From Candidatus Saccharimonadota bacterium (GTDB lineage: Bacteria > Patescibacteriota > Saccharimonadia > Saccharimonadales > UBA4665), in assembly GCA_029288365.1 (NCBI GenBank), contig JARIHI010000008.1, positions 124,001 through 188,000 of the forward strand: a DNA stretch of 64,000 bases, read 5' to 3'. A program made the translations under genes and the position numbers. The notes beneath the pieces were generated by a model, which was not told where the DNA came from, made no database searches, and was given only the letters and a program-made list of their open reading frames with translations. Below are positions 17,468-26,957 of the stretch, in pieces; position 1 is the first letter of the stretch, and every line of letters starts with the position of its first letter.

Positions 17468-20400
17468 ATGGGCAAGGACGCTGCTTCAGTGTCGTTACAG
17501 CCGAGTGATTATGTGCATTTGCATAATCACACGCAGTTTAGTTTGCTGGATGGATTAACACAAGTTAGTCCACTCATGGATTTTACCAAAACTCATGGTA
17601 TGAAAGCCGTGGCTATGACTGACCACGGTACTATGTCAGGCTCAATTGAATTTTATAAAGAAGCAGTAAGCCGGGACATCAAGCCTATTATAGGTATTGA
17701 AACATATGTTGCCGCCCGGAAACATACTGATAAAGACCCGCAAAAAGACAAATCGCGGTATCATTTGATATTGCTGGCAATGAATATGACAGGCTATCAG
17801 AATCTCATGAGGCTTTCAACAATTGCCAACCTGGATGGATTTTACTATTACCCACGCATTGATCGTAATCTCTTAGAAAAATATAACGAAGGCATTATCG
17901 TGTTAAGCGGCTGTATGAGCGGTGAGATAGGGAGCGCTCTAAAAGAAGAGCAGTATGACCAAGCTAAGTCTATAGCAGAATGGTATAAGAGCGTTTTTGG
18001 TGATCGGTACTATTTAGAGATACAGGATCATGGTCATCCTAAAAATCCATTAACAAGCGTAGATCAGCAACGTATTAACGAAGGCATTTTAAAAATAGGC
18101 AAAGAGCTAGACATCCCAGTTACACTTACTTGTGATGCTCATTATTTACAGCACGAAGACCAGGATGCTCACGAAATCTTACTATGTGTTGGTACCGGTT
18201 CGTTTTTAAGTGATGAAAAACGAATGTCGCTTAAAGATTTTCCGTTGCACGTTGTGCCTCCGGAAGAATTAATTGAGCGATGGGGCTCTGATCACCCAGA
18301 AGTTATCAGTAATACCAAAGCTGTAGCTGATCGGTGTAACATAGAAATAGATCTAGGCAAAATTCTCATACCGAGCTTTCCTGTACCGAAAGGCGAAACA
18401 GAAAAATCTTATTTACATAAACTTGTTTATCAGGGACTTGCGTGGCGATTTGGTGGAGTGATAGAAGAAAAAGTTAGTTCTTTGACGATAGCGAAAGCGA
18501 AAGCCACGCTCCCACAAGAAATACTGAAACGGGCAGAGTATGAGATAAGTGTTATAGACAACATGGGTTTTAACGGGTATTTCTTGATTATTCAGGACTT
18601 TATTAATTGGGGGAAGGATAACGGTATTGTGTTTGGTCCTGGTCGTGGTAGCGCTGCTGGTTCTATTATTGCTTATGCCCTTAAGATCACAGAGCTTGAT
18701 CCGCTGAAGTACGATCTGCTGTTTGAGCGTTTTCTAAACCCAGATCGCATAAGCATGCCGGATATTGATATCGACATTCAGGATACTCGTCGCGATGAAG
18801 TTATTCAGTATTGTGTTGATAAGTACGGCAAAGAGAAAGTAGCGAATATTGTTACCTTTGGACGTATGTTTGCGCGAAACGCTGTTCGTGACGTAGCTCG
18901 GGTCTTACAAGTACCATACGCTGAAGCCGATAGATTGGCCAAAATGATTCCCGCACCCGTGCAAGGACGCCATATCCCGCTAGAGACTTCCATAAAGCAA
19001 GACATTGATCTAAGGCGTGAATACGAAACAAACGAGACCGCAAAAGAGGTTTTTGATCAAGCCTTACGCCTTGAGGGTACTATTCGTTCGCACGGAGTTC
19101 ATGCAGCTGGTGTAGTGATTGCCCCCGACGATATTGTCAAGTTCGCTCCGCTTGAAATGGCTCAAAAAGGAGTAGTTACAACCCAATATTCCATGGGCCC
19201 TATCGAAGAGCTGGGCTTGCTTAAAATGGATTTTCTAGGTTTAAGTAACTTAACAATTATTAAAAATACTTTACGTATTATTAAAAGAGTATATGGACAA
19301 GATGTAGATATTAATACTATTTCGCTCGACGACACTGACACTTACCAGTTATTTCAACGAGGTGATACTACGGGTGTTTTCCAGCTTGAATCCGCTGGAA
19401 TGAAACGCTATCTCAAAGATTTAAAACCTACTGTATTTGAGGATATTGTGGCAATGGTGGCTTTATATCGTCCTGGTCCTATGCAGTTTATTGATGACTT
19501 TATTGCTAGAAAGCATGGTACCAAAGCAATCTCGTATCCGCATCCCTCTATGAAAAATGCCCTGGAAAACACCTACGGTATATTGGTTTACCAAGAGCAA
19601 GTGATGCAAATATCTAAGGAAGTTTGTGGATTCACTGGCGGCGAAGCCGATACATTGCGTAAAGCTATCGGTAAGAAAAATGCCCAATTGATGGCCAAAA
19701 TGAAAAACAAAATGATAGAGGGTGGTCAAAAACATTCAGGCATTGACAAGGCGTTAATGGAAAAATTTTGGAAGCAGCTCGAAGATTTTGCGGCCTATTG
19801 TTTCAATAAATCACACGCTGCCTGTTACGGCCTTATCGCTTATCAAACGGCTTATCTAAAAGCACACTACCCGGCTGCATTTATGGCAGCGCTGATGACA
19901 AGTGATTATGACGATATTGATCGGTTGGCTATCGAGATTACAGAATGTCAACACATGGGAATTGATGTATTGCCACCTGATGTAAATGAGTCATTTATAG
20001 AGTTCGCGGTTGTGCGCGATGAAAAAAATGCCGATAACCGAAAAACACCTATTCGTTTCGGCATGAGCGCTATCAAAAATGTAGGGAGAAGCGCGGTAGA
20101 AGAAATCCTACGAGCCAGAGAGATGGATGGTTCATTTGCAGATATTGAAGATTTCTTAACCAAAGTAAATGTGCGTATTGCTAATCGTAAAACTCTTGAA
20201 AGCTTGATAAAGGCAGGTGCGTTTGATGGTTTTGGCGATAGATCAATATTTTTACACAATATCGAGACTATACTTGCGTATGCGTCACGTTTGCAAAAAC
20301 AAGCAAACAGTGGCCAAACCGATCTTTTTGGGAGTTTGTTGGACGAAGATATTCATATGAAGCCGAAGCTTGCGCTTGAAGCCTCATCAGAAGCGTATAA

Positions 20401-21130
20401 TTTACGTGACCAGCTATTGTGGGAGCGGGAATTGTTGGGATTGTACTTAAGTCATCATCCGCTTTCAATGTATGAAAAGTTTTTGAGTGAACAAGCCGTC
20501 CCAATAGCAACTCTGCAACCTGAACATGACGGCAAAGCTGTTAAGGTCGGTGGAGCGATTAATGATGTTCGCGAAATTACCACGAAAAATGGTCAAAAAA
20601 TGGCGTTTGTCAGACTCGAAGATAAGTCGGGAGAAATAGAACTCGTTGTTTTTCCTAATAGCTTTCAACAAACACTCGGTCTGTGGGAACGAGATAAAGT
20701 CGTATTGATACAAGGAAAAGTTTCGGCCAAAGACCGTGATGGAAATATGGGTAATGAGGTAAAAATTATTGTCGATGACGGACGTGAAATCACGGCCGAA
20801 CAGGCTCAAAATTATCAAGAGACTGGCAAAAAGACAAAGACACCCAAGCCGAGTAAAAAAACAAAAGCCCAGACCACAAAAAAAACTGAGAAAATCATCG
20901 TACAACCTAAACGTTTATATATTCGACTGATCCACAGCGATAATCAAGAGCTTCTTATGAACCTAAAACAGACTATTGACGCTCATCCAGGTGAAACTGA
21001 TGTTGTGCTTGTTTTGGGACCAACAGATACAAAACAAATCATTAAGCTTCCTGGAGGCGTTGATAAAGACAATGGTCTGCTTGAGACATTATGCCAACTT
21101 GTGGGCGAAGCGAATATAAAATTACGATAG
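17468..21130 (+). CDS. dnaE: DNA polymerase III alpha subunit
   Basis: This is the replicative polymerase, 1220 residues. The PHP domain is at the N-terminus (HLHNHTQFSLLDG, MTDHGTMSG, CDAHYL) and keeps its metal-ligand His and Asp residues, so it may have proofreading or phosphatase activity. The palm has PGRGSAAGS and the catalytic PDIDIDIQD. An OB-fold (MAFVRLEDKSGEIELVVF) follows and then a Lys/Thr-rich linker (about residues 1118-1148) before a C-terminal domain. ATG 17468 has an AAGAGGG Shine-Dalgarno, and TATAAT lies about 30 nt upstream. Confidence 0.97.
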   Translation: MGKDAASVSLQPSDYVHLHNHTQFSLLDGLTQVSPLMDFTKTHGMKAVAMTDHGTMSGSIEFYKEAVSRDIKPIIGIETYVAARKHTDKDPQKDKSRYHLILLAMNMTGYQNLMRLSTIANLDGFYYYPRIDRNLLEKYNEGIIVLSGCMSGEIGSALKEEQYDQAKSIAEWYKSVFGDRYYLEIQDHGHPKNPLTSVDQQRINEGILKIGKELDIPVTLTCDAHYLQHEDQDAHEILLCVGTGSFLSDEKRMSLKDFPLHVVPPEELIERWGSDHPEVISNTKAVADRCNIEIDLGKILIPSFPVPKGETEKSYLHKLVYQGLAWRFGGVIEEKVSSLTIAKAKATLPQEILKRAEYEISVIDNMGFNGYFLIIQDFINWGKDNGIVFGPGRGSAAGSIIAYALKITELDPLKYDLLFERFLNPDRISMPDIDIDIQDTRRDEVIQYCVDKYGKEKVANIVTFGRMFARNAVRDVARVLQVPYAEADRLAKMIPAPVQGRHIPLETSIKQDIDLRREYETNETAKEVFDQALRLEGTIRSHGVHAAGVVIAPDDIVKFAPLEMAQKGVVTTQYSMGPIEELGLLKMDFLGLSNLTIIKNTLRIIKRVYGQDVDINTISLDDTDTYQLFQRGDTTGVFQLESAGMKRYLKDLKPTVFEDIVAMVALYRPGPMQFIDDFIARKHGTKAISYPHPSMKNALENTYGILVYQEQVMQISKEVCGFTGGEADTLRKAIGKKNAQLMAKMKNKMIEGGQKHSGIDKALMEKFWKQLEDFAAYCFNKSHAACYGLIAYQTAYLKAHYPAAFMAALMTSDYDDIDRLAIEITECQHMGIDVLPPDVNESFIEFAVVRDEKNADNRKTPIRFGMSAIKNVGRSAVEEILRAREMDGSFADIEDFLTKVNVRIANRKTLESLIKAGAFDGFGDRSIFLHNIETILAYASRLQKQANSGQTDLFGSLLDEDIHMKPKLALEASSEAYNLRDQLLWERELLGLYLSHHPLSMYEKFLSEQAVPIATLQPEHDGKAVKVGGAINDVREITTKNGQKMAFVRLEDKSGEIELVVFPNSFQQTLGLWERDKVVLIQGKVSAKDRDGNMGNEVKIIVDDGREITAEQAQNYQETGKKTKTPKPSKKTKAQTTKKTEKIIVQPKRLYIRLIHSDNQELLMNLKQTIDAHPGETDVVLVLGPTDTKQIIKLPGGVDKDNGLLETLCQLVGEANIKLR

Positions 21131-21138
21131 TTACTTTT

Positions 21139-22080
21139 CTACTGGATAAAGCCGGCTGTACGCGACAGAATAAAACCGATCATTACACCGCTGACCAATA
21201 AGACGTCGAGAACTTTATGCTTTACTATAAAAGCTTCTCCACGTATTAAGACCTTGTGCCAAGCGAGACTATGCCTACCTATAAATAAAACTACAAGTAG
21301 AATTCCTACCATCGAAATGGCGTATATACTCCATGGTGCTGCACCACTAGTTGCTATCTGTATACGTGCAACTTTTGTTTGCCCCGGCACAACTGCGCTG
21401 ACATTCAGCTTGCTAGTGTCTGTGTTTGCGTCAACTGCGATAGGTTGATTTCCTTGAGCCGATGCTGCGGGAGCTGCCGCAGTTTGGGCGGCAGGCAGGG
21501 CATACATAGCCACGACAACAGTTTGCTGTCCATCATCCTGATAGTTAGTGCTATTTGCTATACCAAAGCCAATTTGTTGATATGTACTGTTTAAAATATT
21601 TGCCCGATGCCCCGGACTATTCATCCAGCCGGTAATTGTGTTGGCGCTGGTGGCGAAGCCGTAAGCTAGGTTTTCGCCAGCAGCTTGGTAATGATAACCA
21701 GTTTTATCAATAAAGGTCCATGGCTGCTTGCCGTCAGGTGTGGTGTGTGACCAGTAGTTTCGCTTTACCATGTCGTCGGCTTTGGCTTGAGCTGCACGGG
21801 TCAGATCAGGACTAATAGTCAGGTCAGTTAGTTTGTTCTGCTCGCGTTGGACATTTGTGTTGGCCAATAAACCATCTGTCGTTGTATTGGTAGCGTATCC
21901 TAAGACACTGGCGGTGTGACCTATGGAGGTGTTAATAAGTAAACCGATACCGACAATGAAAAGTAGTGGCAAATATGGCCAATACGCTTTAGTAAAACGG
22001 GTGCTGCGTTTTTGGTGAGCGCCATGACGGCGTTTATGATGGATGGTTGCTTTTGGTTTTTGTTTTACTGCAATAGCCAC
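21139..22080 (-). CDS. CAP/SCP-domain membrane-anchored protein
   Basis: The protein (313 aa, GTG start) has a very basic N-terminus, a membrane segment (YLPLLFIVGIGLLI), then an extracellular CAP domain with SHTTPDGK, AGENLAYG and SPGHRANIL, the hallmark CAP motifs including the two His. An Ala/Gln-rich linker follows and then two C-terminal membrane segments. Bacterial CAP (YkwD-like) proteins are surface or secreted, with poorly known functions. In an epibiotic bacterium such a protein might face the host cell; this is inference. Confidence 0.88.
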   Translation of the reverse strand: MAIAVKQKPKATIHHKRRHGAHQKRSTRFTKAYWPYLPLLFIVGIGLLINTSIGHTASVLGYATNTTTDGLLANTNVQREQNKLTDLTISPDLTRAAQAKADDMVKRNYWSHTTPDGKQPWTFIDKTGYHYQAAGENLAYGFATSANTITGWMNSPGHRANILNSTYQQIGFGIANSTNYQDDGQQTVVVAMYALPAAQTAAAPAASAQGNQPIAVDANTDTSKLNVSAVVPGQTKVARIQIATSGAAPWSIYAISMVGILLVVLFIGRHSLAWHKVLIRGEAFIVKHKVLDVLLVSGVMIGFILSRTAGFIQ

Positions 22081-22125
22081 GATAATAGCCTATTTAGTTT
22101 AAATAATTATACCATGCTTATGCTT

Positions 22126-22629
22126 TCAGGCAAATGGGTAAAACCGACAGTGATATAGTGCCATTGCTGCTGCCTGCACTACATTAAAAGATTCTTTTTT
22201 GCCGTACATTTGGATTTCTACGATCACATCACATTTTTCAAGGATTTCTTGTTCTATACCCTCGACTTCACGACCCAAAATAAGGGCTATTTTTGCAGGT
22301 ACCTCAAATTCGGACAATAAGATGGCGTCATTGCTTTGTTCAAGCCCAACGATCTTATAGCCTTCAAGTTGTAATTTTTTTAGTGTTTTTTGAATATCTT
22401 GCTCGTATGCCCAAAAGTCTGTCTGCTCGGCTCCGAGAGCAGTTTTGTTGATTTGTTTGGTTAGTTTCACGGCTTCATGAGGTAAGCGTTGATCACCCTG
22501 AAACGTTGGGTGAGGCGTATAGCCAGTAAGGTAGAGTCGATTGGCGCCGAGTCCTTCGGCAGTGCGCAACAAAGAGCCTACATTATGAGCGCTACGAATG
22601 TTATGCGCAATTAAAACGATATCAGTCAC
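22126..22629 (-). CDS. SPOUT (TrmH/SpoU) family RNA 2'-O-methyltransferase
   Basis: This 167-residue protein is a compact SPOUT methyltransferase acting on tRNA or rRNA ribose. Family motifs are NIRSAHNVGSLLRTA (motif 1), ILGREVEGIEQ (motif 2) and KKESFNVVQAAAMALYH (motif 3), forming the knotted SAM site. It has no extra RNA-binding domain, so it resembles TrmL-type enzymes in size, but the target is not assigned. The start is GTG at 22629; a minus-strand TATAGT lies 7 nt upstream, again leaderless spacing. Confidence 0.88.
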   Translation of the reverse strand: MTDIVLIAHNIRSAHNVGSLLRTAEGLGANRLYLTGYTPHPTFQGDQRLPHEAVKLTKQINKTALGAEQTDFWAYEQDIQKTLKKLQLEGYKIVGLEQSNDAILLSEFEVPAKIALILGREVEGIEQEILEKCDVIVEIQMYGKKESFNVVQAAAMALYHCRFYPFA

Positions 22630-22676
22630 AAGCAGTACTATAGCAAATATTCCTATAATTCATACCGCTCATGGTT

Positions 22677-22682
22677 TATACT
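22677..22682 (+). promoter_or_regulatory. -10 element of the PilB/GspE gene
   Basis: TATACT lies 8 nt before ATG 22691. It supports that start over upstream in-frame codons and predicts an mRNA with almost no leader. Confidence 0.55.
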
Positions 22683-22690
22683 GTACCTAT

Positions 22691-24295
22691 ATGAGTCAAG
22701 ATGCGCGTTTAGATGAAGAACGGGCTACCCAGCGTCGCGCCCGTTTACTAGGTTTAAATTATGTAGACACTTCGCAAATGGCTGAAAAGCCTTTGTTTAA
22801 AGACGTGCTAACTATCCCAGAGCTTCGGCAACAGAGGATCATCCCAGTATCAGTAACAAAAGGTAATATTCTTTTCGGCATTACAACGACCACCTCGCAG
22901 CAAACTATGCAGCAAACTGAGCAGCGTTTTGCAGATAATAAAGTTACCTTCGCGATTATTTCTGAAACAGGCTTCAACGACTACATGAAGTTGTATGATC
23001 CACCAAAGGCTGTAGTGTATCAAGATATAGAATTGAACGCCGCAGGTAGCGAAGACCTTATTCAACAGGTTTCTGCAACACTTGAGCAAGTACGAGCAGA
23101 CGACATGTTGGCTTATTTGGTGCACCAAGCACATAAACTTAAGGCTTCGGATATTCACATTGAACATCAGAAAAAATTTGTGCGCATCAGATTTCGTATA
23201 GATGGTGTTTTACATGCTATTGCGCGCCTTTCGCAAGACAAAAACCGTATCCTTATTTCAGCCATAGCAAGTGGAGCAAATGTATCTACCAGCGCGGATG
23301 AGGCACAGCAAGGCCACATAGCTCAGCACGTGCGTATGGCGGATGGCGGCGAGGTTGACGTAAACTTGCGCGTGGAAACTGTACCGACTATTAATGGCAT
23401 GGATGTAGTGATGCGATTATTTAATATGCAACAAGATATGTATCAGCTCGATAGATTGGGCTTATCCGAAAAAGAACGTGCAGTGGTAGATGATATTATC
23501 GCTAAACCTTCGGGTTTGGTAATGGTTGTCGGGCCAACCGGTTCGGGTAAAACTACCACGTTGTACTCCATGCTTAATTCACTCAATAGCGAAGAGCGCA
23601 AGATAATCACTATCGAAGACCCAGTAGAATATCAGTTTGAAGGCATCACGCAGATTTCTATTAAGAGCCAAAGTGCTAACGACCAGAGCTTTGCAGAAAA
23701 ATTGCGGGCAGTGCTTCGGCTTGACCCTGATATCGTAATGGTTGGTGAGATTCGTGATATGGAAACTGCTCGGACGGCTCTGCAGGCATCGCTTACTGGT
23801 CACTTGGTGCTTTCAACGTTTCACGCCAGTTCAGCAGCAGCAGCGCTAACAAGGCTAATGGACATTATCGGCGCAAACCCTCTGTTTATTTCTGCGATTC
23901 GATTGGTTATGGCGCAACGTTTGGTGCGGAAGCTAGACGATACTATCAAGCAAGAGTATCAGCCAAGCGAAGCTGAGAAAGCACAATTACAAAAAATTAT
24001 CGATACGCTTCCGGAGGGTATAGAGCGACCAAACCTTCACGAAGTAACTTTTTACAAGCCTGGCAAGTCTGAAGAGAATCCTTATGGATATCGCGGGCAG
24101 ATTGCTCTTCGTGAACAATTTTTGATGAGCGGTGAAATTTTACAAGTACTCCAGGGTAAAAACAAAGCATCTAGCACCGATGAAATTGAGCAAGCGGCAA
24201 TTAATAGCGGCATGCTCACCATGGTGCAGAACGGTGCTCTCGCTGTTTGTAAAGGTGAAACTACCTTAGAAGAAGTTATGCGCGTAATCGGCTAA
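22691..24295 (+). CDS. pilB: Type IV pilus / type II secretion assembly ATPase (PilB/GspE family)
   Basis: The 534-residue protein powers pilin polymerisation or a related secretion machine at the inner membrane face. It has an N-terminal MshEN-like domain, then Walker A GPTGSGKTTTLYS, Asp box TIEDPVEYQFEG, Walker B LRLDPDIVMVGEIRD and His box TGHLVLSTFHA. The tetra-cysteine zinc motif usual between the His box and the C-terminus is absent; the corresponding segment (from VRKLDD to GYRGQIALRE) has no Cys. No other pilus genes are in the window. Its stop overlaps the convergent hydrolase by 4 bp. Confidence 0.9.
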   Translation: MSQDARLDEERATQRRARLLGLNYVDTSQMAEKPLFKDVLTIPELRQQRIIPVSVTKGNILFGITTTTSQQTMQQTEQRFADNKVTFAIISETGFNDYMKLYDPPKAVVYQDIELNAAGSEDLIQQVSATLEQVRADDMLAYLVHQAHKLKASDIHIEHQKKFVRIRFRIDGVLHAIARLSQDKNRILISAIASGANVSTSADEAQQGHIAQHVRMADGGEVDVNLRVETVPTINGMDVVMRLFNMQQDMYQLDRLGLSEKERAVVDDIIAKPSGLVMVVGPTGSGKTTTLYSMLNSLNSEERKIITIEDPVEYQFEGITQISIKSQSANDQSFAEKLRAVLRLDPDIVMVGEIRDMETARTALQASLTGHLVLSTFHASSAAAALTRLMDIIGANPLFISAIRLVMAQRLVRKLDDTIKQEYQPSEAEKAQLQKIIDTLPEGIERPNLHEVTFYKPGKSEENPYGYRGQIALREQFLMSGEILQVLQGKNKASSTDEIEQAAINSGMLTMVQNGALAVCKGETTLEEVMRVIG

Positions 24296-25050
24296 GTTAA
24301 CTTTAGCTTATTGTGAAATTGGATTGCTTGGATTATAGAGATAAGTAAATGCTCGATGTACTCATAATGTTGCTCAGGATTGGCCATTAGCTTCGGTGAG
24401 TGTTTTGTTTCAGGCACGATCAGGTAATTACCATGTTTAGCTGCTTCGAAATAGGTTTTAGGGATAAAGGCTGGTACAACGTCGTCTCGCTCATGCTCTA
24501 AAATATACACAAACCCGTCATAATTTTTAATTGCTGTCATAGCTTTGTTTTCGAGTAGACGGGCACCACCTTGCTCCTTACTTTTAAGGTATGCCGAGTA
24601 ATCTATGTAGCGTGAAGTGTGATTGTAGGGCAGATCAAATTCATCATCCGGATAAGTAGCTGGTGCTCGCATAATGATCGCATGAACAGGTCGTGCGCCA
24701 CTAAGTAGAGCAGCCATATAGCCACCAAAACTGCCTCCGATAACAATAATTTTTTTATAACCCAGCTTTTTTACTGCATCAAATATTGCTACTACTTCCT
24801 CGTGTTGCTGTTTTTTAGTGGTGGTAACAATATCTTGAGTATGCAGGCCATGGCCAGCGTAATCCATGGTAGCAAATGGTATGTTTGATGCTTCTACCAT
24901 ACGTTTCACGCCCTCAAGGTGTGAGTCCATAGAGCTAGTCCAACCCTGAAGCCATAACACACACCATTCGGTTGTGGCCTGCTCAGGCTTGATAATTCTA
25001 TACGGTATTTTGTCAGCACCGAGATTAAGCGTAAAGTCCTGTATGTCCAT
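24292..25050 (-). CDS. Alpha/beta hydrolase
   Basis: This 252-residue cytoplasmic protein has the nucleophile elbow GGSFGGYMAAL, a WLQGWTSSMDSH oxyanion-hole segment and late Asp and His candidates (HERDDVVPA, ETKHSPK). The fold resembles acyl-peptide hydrolase or esterase-like serine hydrolases; the substrate is unknown. It follows the malic enzyme gene by 9 bp on the same strand, so the two are probably cotranscribed. Confidence 0.85.
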   Translation of the reverse strand: MDIQDFTLNLGADKIPYRIIKPEQATTEWCVLWLQGWTSSMDSHLEGVKRMVEASNIPFATMDYAGHGLHTQDIVTTTKKQQHEEVVAIFDAVKKLGYKKIIVIGGSFGGYMAALLSGARPVHAIIMRAPATYPDDEFDLPYNHTSRYIDYSAYLKSKEQGGARLLENKAMTAIKNYDGFVYILEHERDDVVPAFIPKTYFEAAKHGNYLIVPETKHSPKLMANPEQHYEYIEHLLISIIQAIQFHNKLKLT

Positions 25051-25059
25051 CAGTCTTCT

Positions 25060-26196
25060 CTACTTGACTACTGCCGCAACAGCTTCAACTAATCCTCCCG
25101 TGAAAGGGCCAGGGATAATTTCTTCAGGGGTAGGATCTGGAACAAGTGAAGCGATGGCTTCAGCGGCAGCGATTTTATGAGCGTCGGTAATTTGACTTAC
25201 TTTGTTATCAAGCGCACCTCGAAAAATGCCAGGGAATGCCAAAGAGTTATTTACTTGATTTGCAAAGTCGCTGCGACCTGTAGCTACAACGGCAGCACCA
25301 GCCGCCTTTGCTTCGTCAGGCATAATTTCTGGTGTTGGATTGGCCATAGCAAAAATAATCGGGTTTTTATCCATGCTTTTGACCATCTCGGGAGTTAGTA
25401 GTCCTGCTTTTGATACACCGATAAATATGTCAGCCCCTTCTGCCAAAATATCTTCTAATGAACCGTCTACACCCACAAAGTTGGTATATTCAAGCAGCTT
25501 TTTCTTCTCGGTATTTAAGTCGCCTCGATTTTTGCTAATAATGCCTTTGCTGTCTACTACAAACATCCGCGGCTTAGCATAAGTATGCAGCAGCTTGACA
25601 ATCGCTGTGCCAGCCGCACCTGCTCCAGAAATAACAATTTTGGCATCTTCTAACTTACGACCAGTTATTTTCATCGCATTAATAAGACCAGCAAGCGTTA
25701 CGATAGCCGTACCGTGCTGATCGTCGTGGAAAACAGGTATCGACAACTCTTTTTTAAGTCTTTCTTCTACTTCAAAGCAGATTGGGGCGGCAATATCCTC
25801 TAAATTAATACCACCAAAACTAGGTGCTATAGCTTTGACTGCGGCCACGATTTCATCGGCTGAATGAACGTTCAAAACTATAGGCACAGCGTCAATCCCG
25901 GCGAAGTGCTTAAAGAGCATAGCTTTGCCTTCCATAACCGGCAAAGCGCCATACGGGCCGATGTCTCCGAGGCCGAGTACAGCCGAGCCATCGCTGACTA
26001 CCGCCACACTATTATTGAGCCAGGTATAGTCACGAGCCTCTTCGGGGTGTTTGGCTACATAGTCACTGACTGTACCAACACCTGGTGTATAGTAGACACT
26101 CATTTTTTCTTTGCTATCGAGTGTGTCTTTGAGTGAAACCGCAATTTTTCCCTTAAGTTCTTTGTGTTTGTCAAGCGCAGCCTTGCCGTAATCCAT
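25060..26196 (-). CDS. Malic enzyme (NAD(P)-dependent malate dehydrogenase, decarboxylating)
   Basis: This 378-residue enzyme decarboxylates malate to pyruvate with reduction of NAD(P). Signatures are the catalytic Tyr segment [34 protein letters not shown] and the Rossmann motif [11 protein letters not shown]. It is the short form without a phosphotransacetylase domain. A strong AAGGAGTGAGG Shine-Dalgarno precedes the ATG. It is a possible source of pyruvate and reduced cofactor in a cell with limited central metabolism. It diverges from rplS. Confidence 0.93.
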   Translation of the reverse strand: MDYGKAALDKHKELKGKIAVSLKDTLDSKEKMSVYYTPGVGTVSDYVAKHPEEARDYTWLNNSVAVVSDGSAVLGLGDIGPYGALPVMEGKAMLFKHFAGIDAVPIVLNVHSADEIVAAVKAIAPSFGGINLEDIAAPICFEVEERLKKELSIPVFHDDQHGTAIVTLAGLINAMKITGRKLEDAKIVISGAGAAGTAIVKLLHTYAKPRMFVVDSKGIISKNRGDLNTEKKKLLEYTNFVGVDGSLEDILAEGADIFIGVSKAGLLTPEMVKSMDKNPIIFAMANPTPEIMPDEAKAAGAAVVATGRSDFANQVNNSLAFPGIFRGALDNKVSQITDAHKIAAAEAIASLVPDPTPEEIIPGPFTGGLVEAVAAVVK

Positions 26197-26289
26197 TTCC
26201 CCTCACTCCTTATTTCTTCCTAACTATATCATAGCCAGCACAATCACTTTGCTTCATCAATAGGTGTGGTATACTTGATTATAAGAACA

Positions 26290-26339
26290 TATTTCTCGGG
26301 TGTAAATTTCAGGCATAAAAGGCTTGAATAAATGAGAAA
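26290..26339 (+). promoter_or_regulatory. Candidate structured rplS leader
   Basis: Downstream of TATACT at about 26270, the leader can form an outer stem (TTTCTC with GAGAAA) around an inner 7-bp hairpin: TTCAGGC 26308-26314 pairs with GCTTGAA 26322-26328 around a 7-nt loop. Ribosomal protein leaders, including L19 leaders, often autoregulate. The specific role here is inferred. Confidence 0.4.
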
Positions 26340-26361
26340 AATAGTGTAAGGTTAATTAGTT

Positions 26362-26886
26362 ATGCAATCTGTTATTCAAAAAGTGTCAGAAAAATATAAG
26401 AAGCAATCTGTCGTGGATGTTAAAAGTGGTGATACCGTAAAGGTCCATCAAAAAATTCGCGAAGGCAACAAAGAGCGTGTACAGATATTTCAAGGTTTAG
26501 TTATTCGTACAGATCGTAAAAACAGCCATACTAGCCGAATTACCGTTCGTCGTATTGCCAGTGGGGTAGGCGTAGAAAAAAGCTTTTTACTTCATAGCCC
26601 ACTGGTGCTTAAGGTTGAGGTTACCAAACGAAGTAAAGTTCGTCGTAACTATCTAACCTATATGCGTGATCGCACTGGTAAAGCTGCTCGTTTAACTGGC
26701 GTTGACTTTGACCGTGACGCTGTAAATACCGTACACGATGCCAAGGCTGAAGAAGAAAAAGCCAAGCTTGCTGAAGAGACTGCTAAAGCTGCTGAAGCAG
26801 AAGCCGAAAAGAAAGCCCAAGAAGAAGCCGAGCTTGAAGCTAAAGCTGCTGAAGTGGCTGCTCGACACGAAGAAAACAAAGCCTAA
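26362..26886 (+). CDS. rplS: 50S ribosomal protein L19 with C-terminal extension
   Basis: L19 lies at the subunit interface of the 50S particle. The first ~115 residues match the family, including FQGLVIRTDRKN and the conserved SPLVLKVEVTKRSKVRRNYL. The protein then continues for about 57 residues of Ala/Glu/Lys repeats, a highly charged predicted helix; bacterial L19 is normally about 115 residues, so this is a lineage-specific tail. An AAGG Shine-Dalgarno precedes the ATG. Confidence 0.95.
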   Translation: MQSVIQKVSEKYKKQSVVDVKSGDTVKVHQKIREGNKERVQIFQGLVIRTDRKNSHTSRITVRRIASGVGVEKSFLLHSPLVLKVEVTKRSKVRRNYLTYMRDRTGKAARLTGVDFDRDAVNTVHDAKAEEEKAKLAEETAKAAEAEAEKKAQEEAELEAKAAEVAARHEENKA

Positions 26887-26913
26887 TTTTTAATCAATAA
26901 ATTTGGTAAAAAG

Positions 26914-26936
26914 CTCTCAAATTATTGGGGGTTTTT
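26914..26936 (+). terminator. Intrinsic terminator after rplS
   Basis: CTCTCAA (26914-26920) pairs with TTGGGGG (26925-26931), with two G-U pairs, around an ATTA loop, followed by TTTTT. It ends just before the -10 element of rnhB. Confidence 0.55.
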
Positions 26937-26957
26937 ATAAATTGGTATACTATCCCC

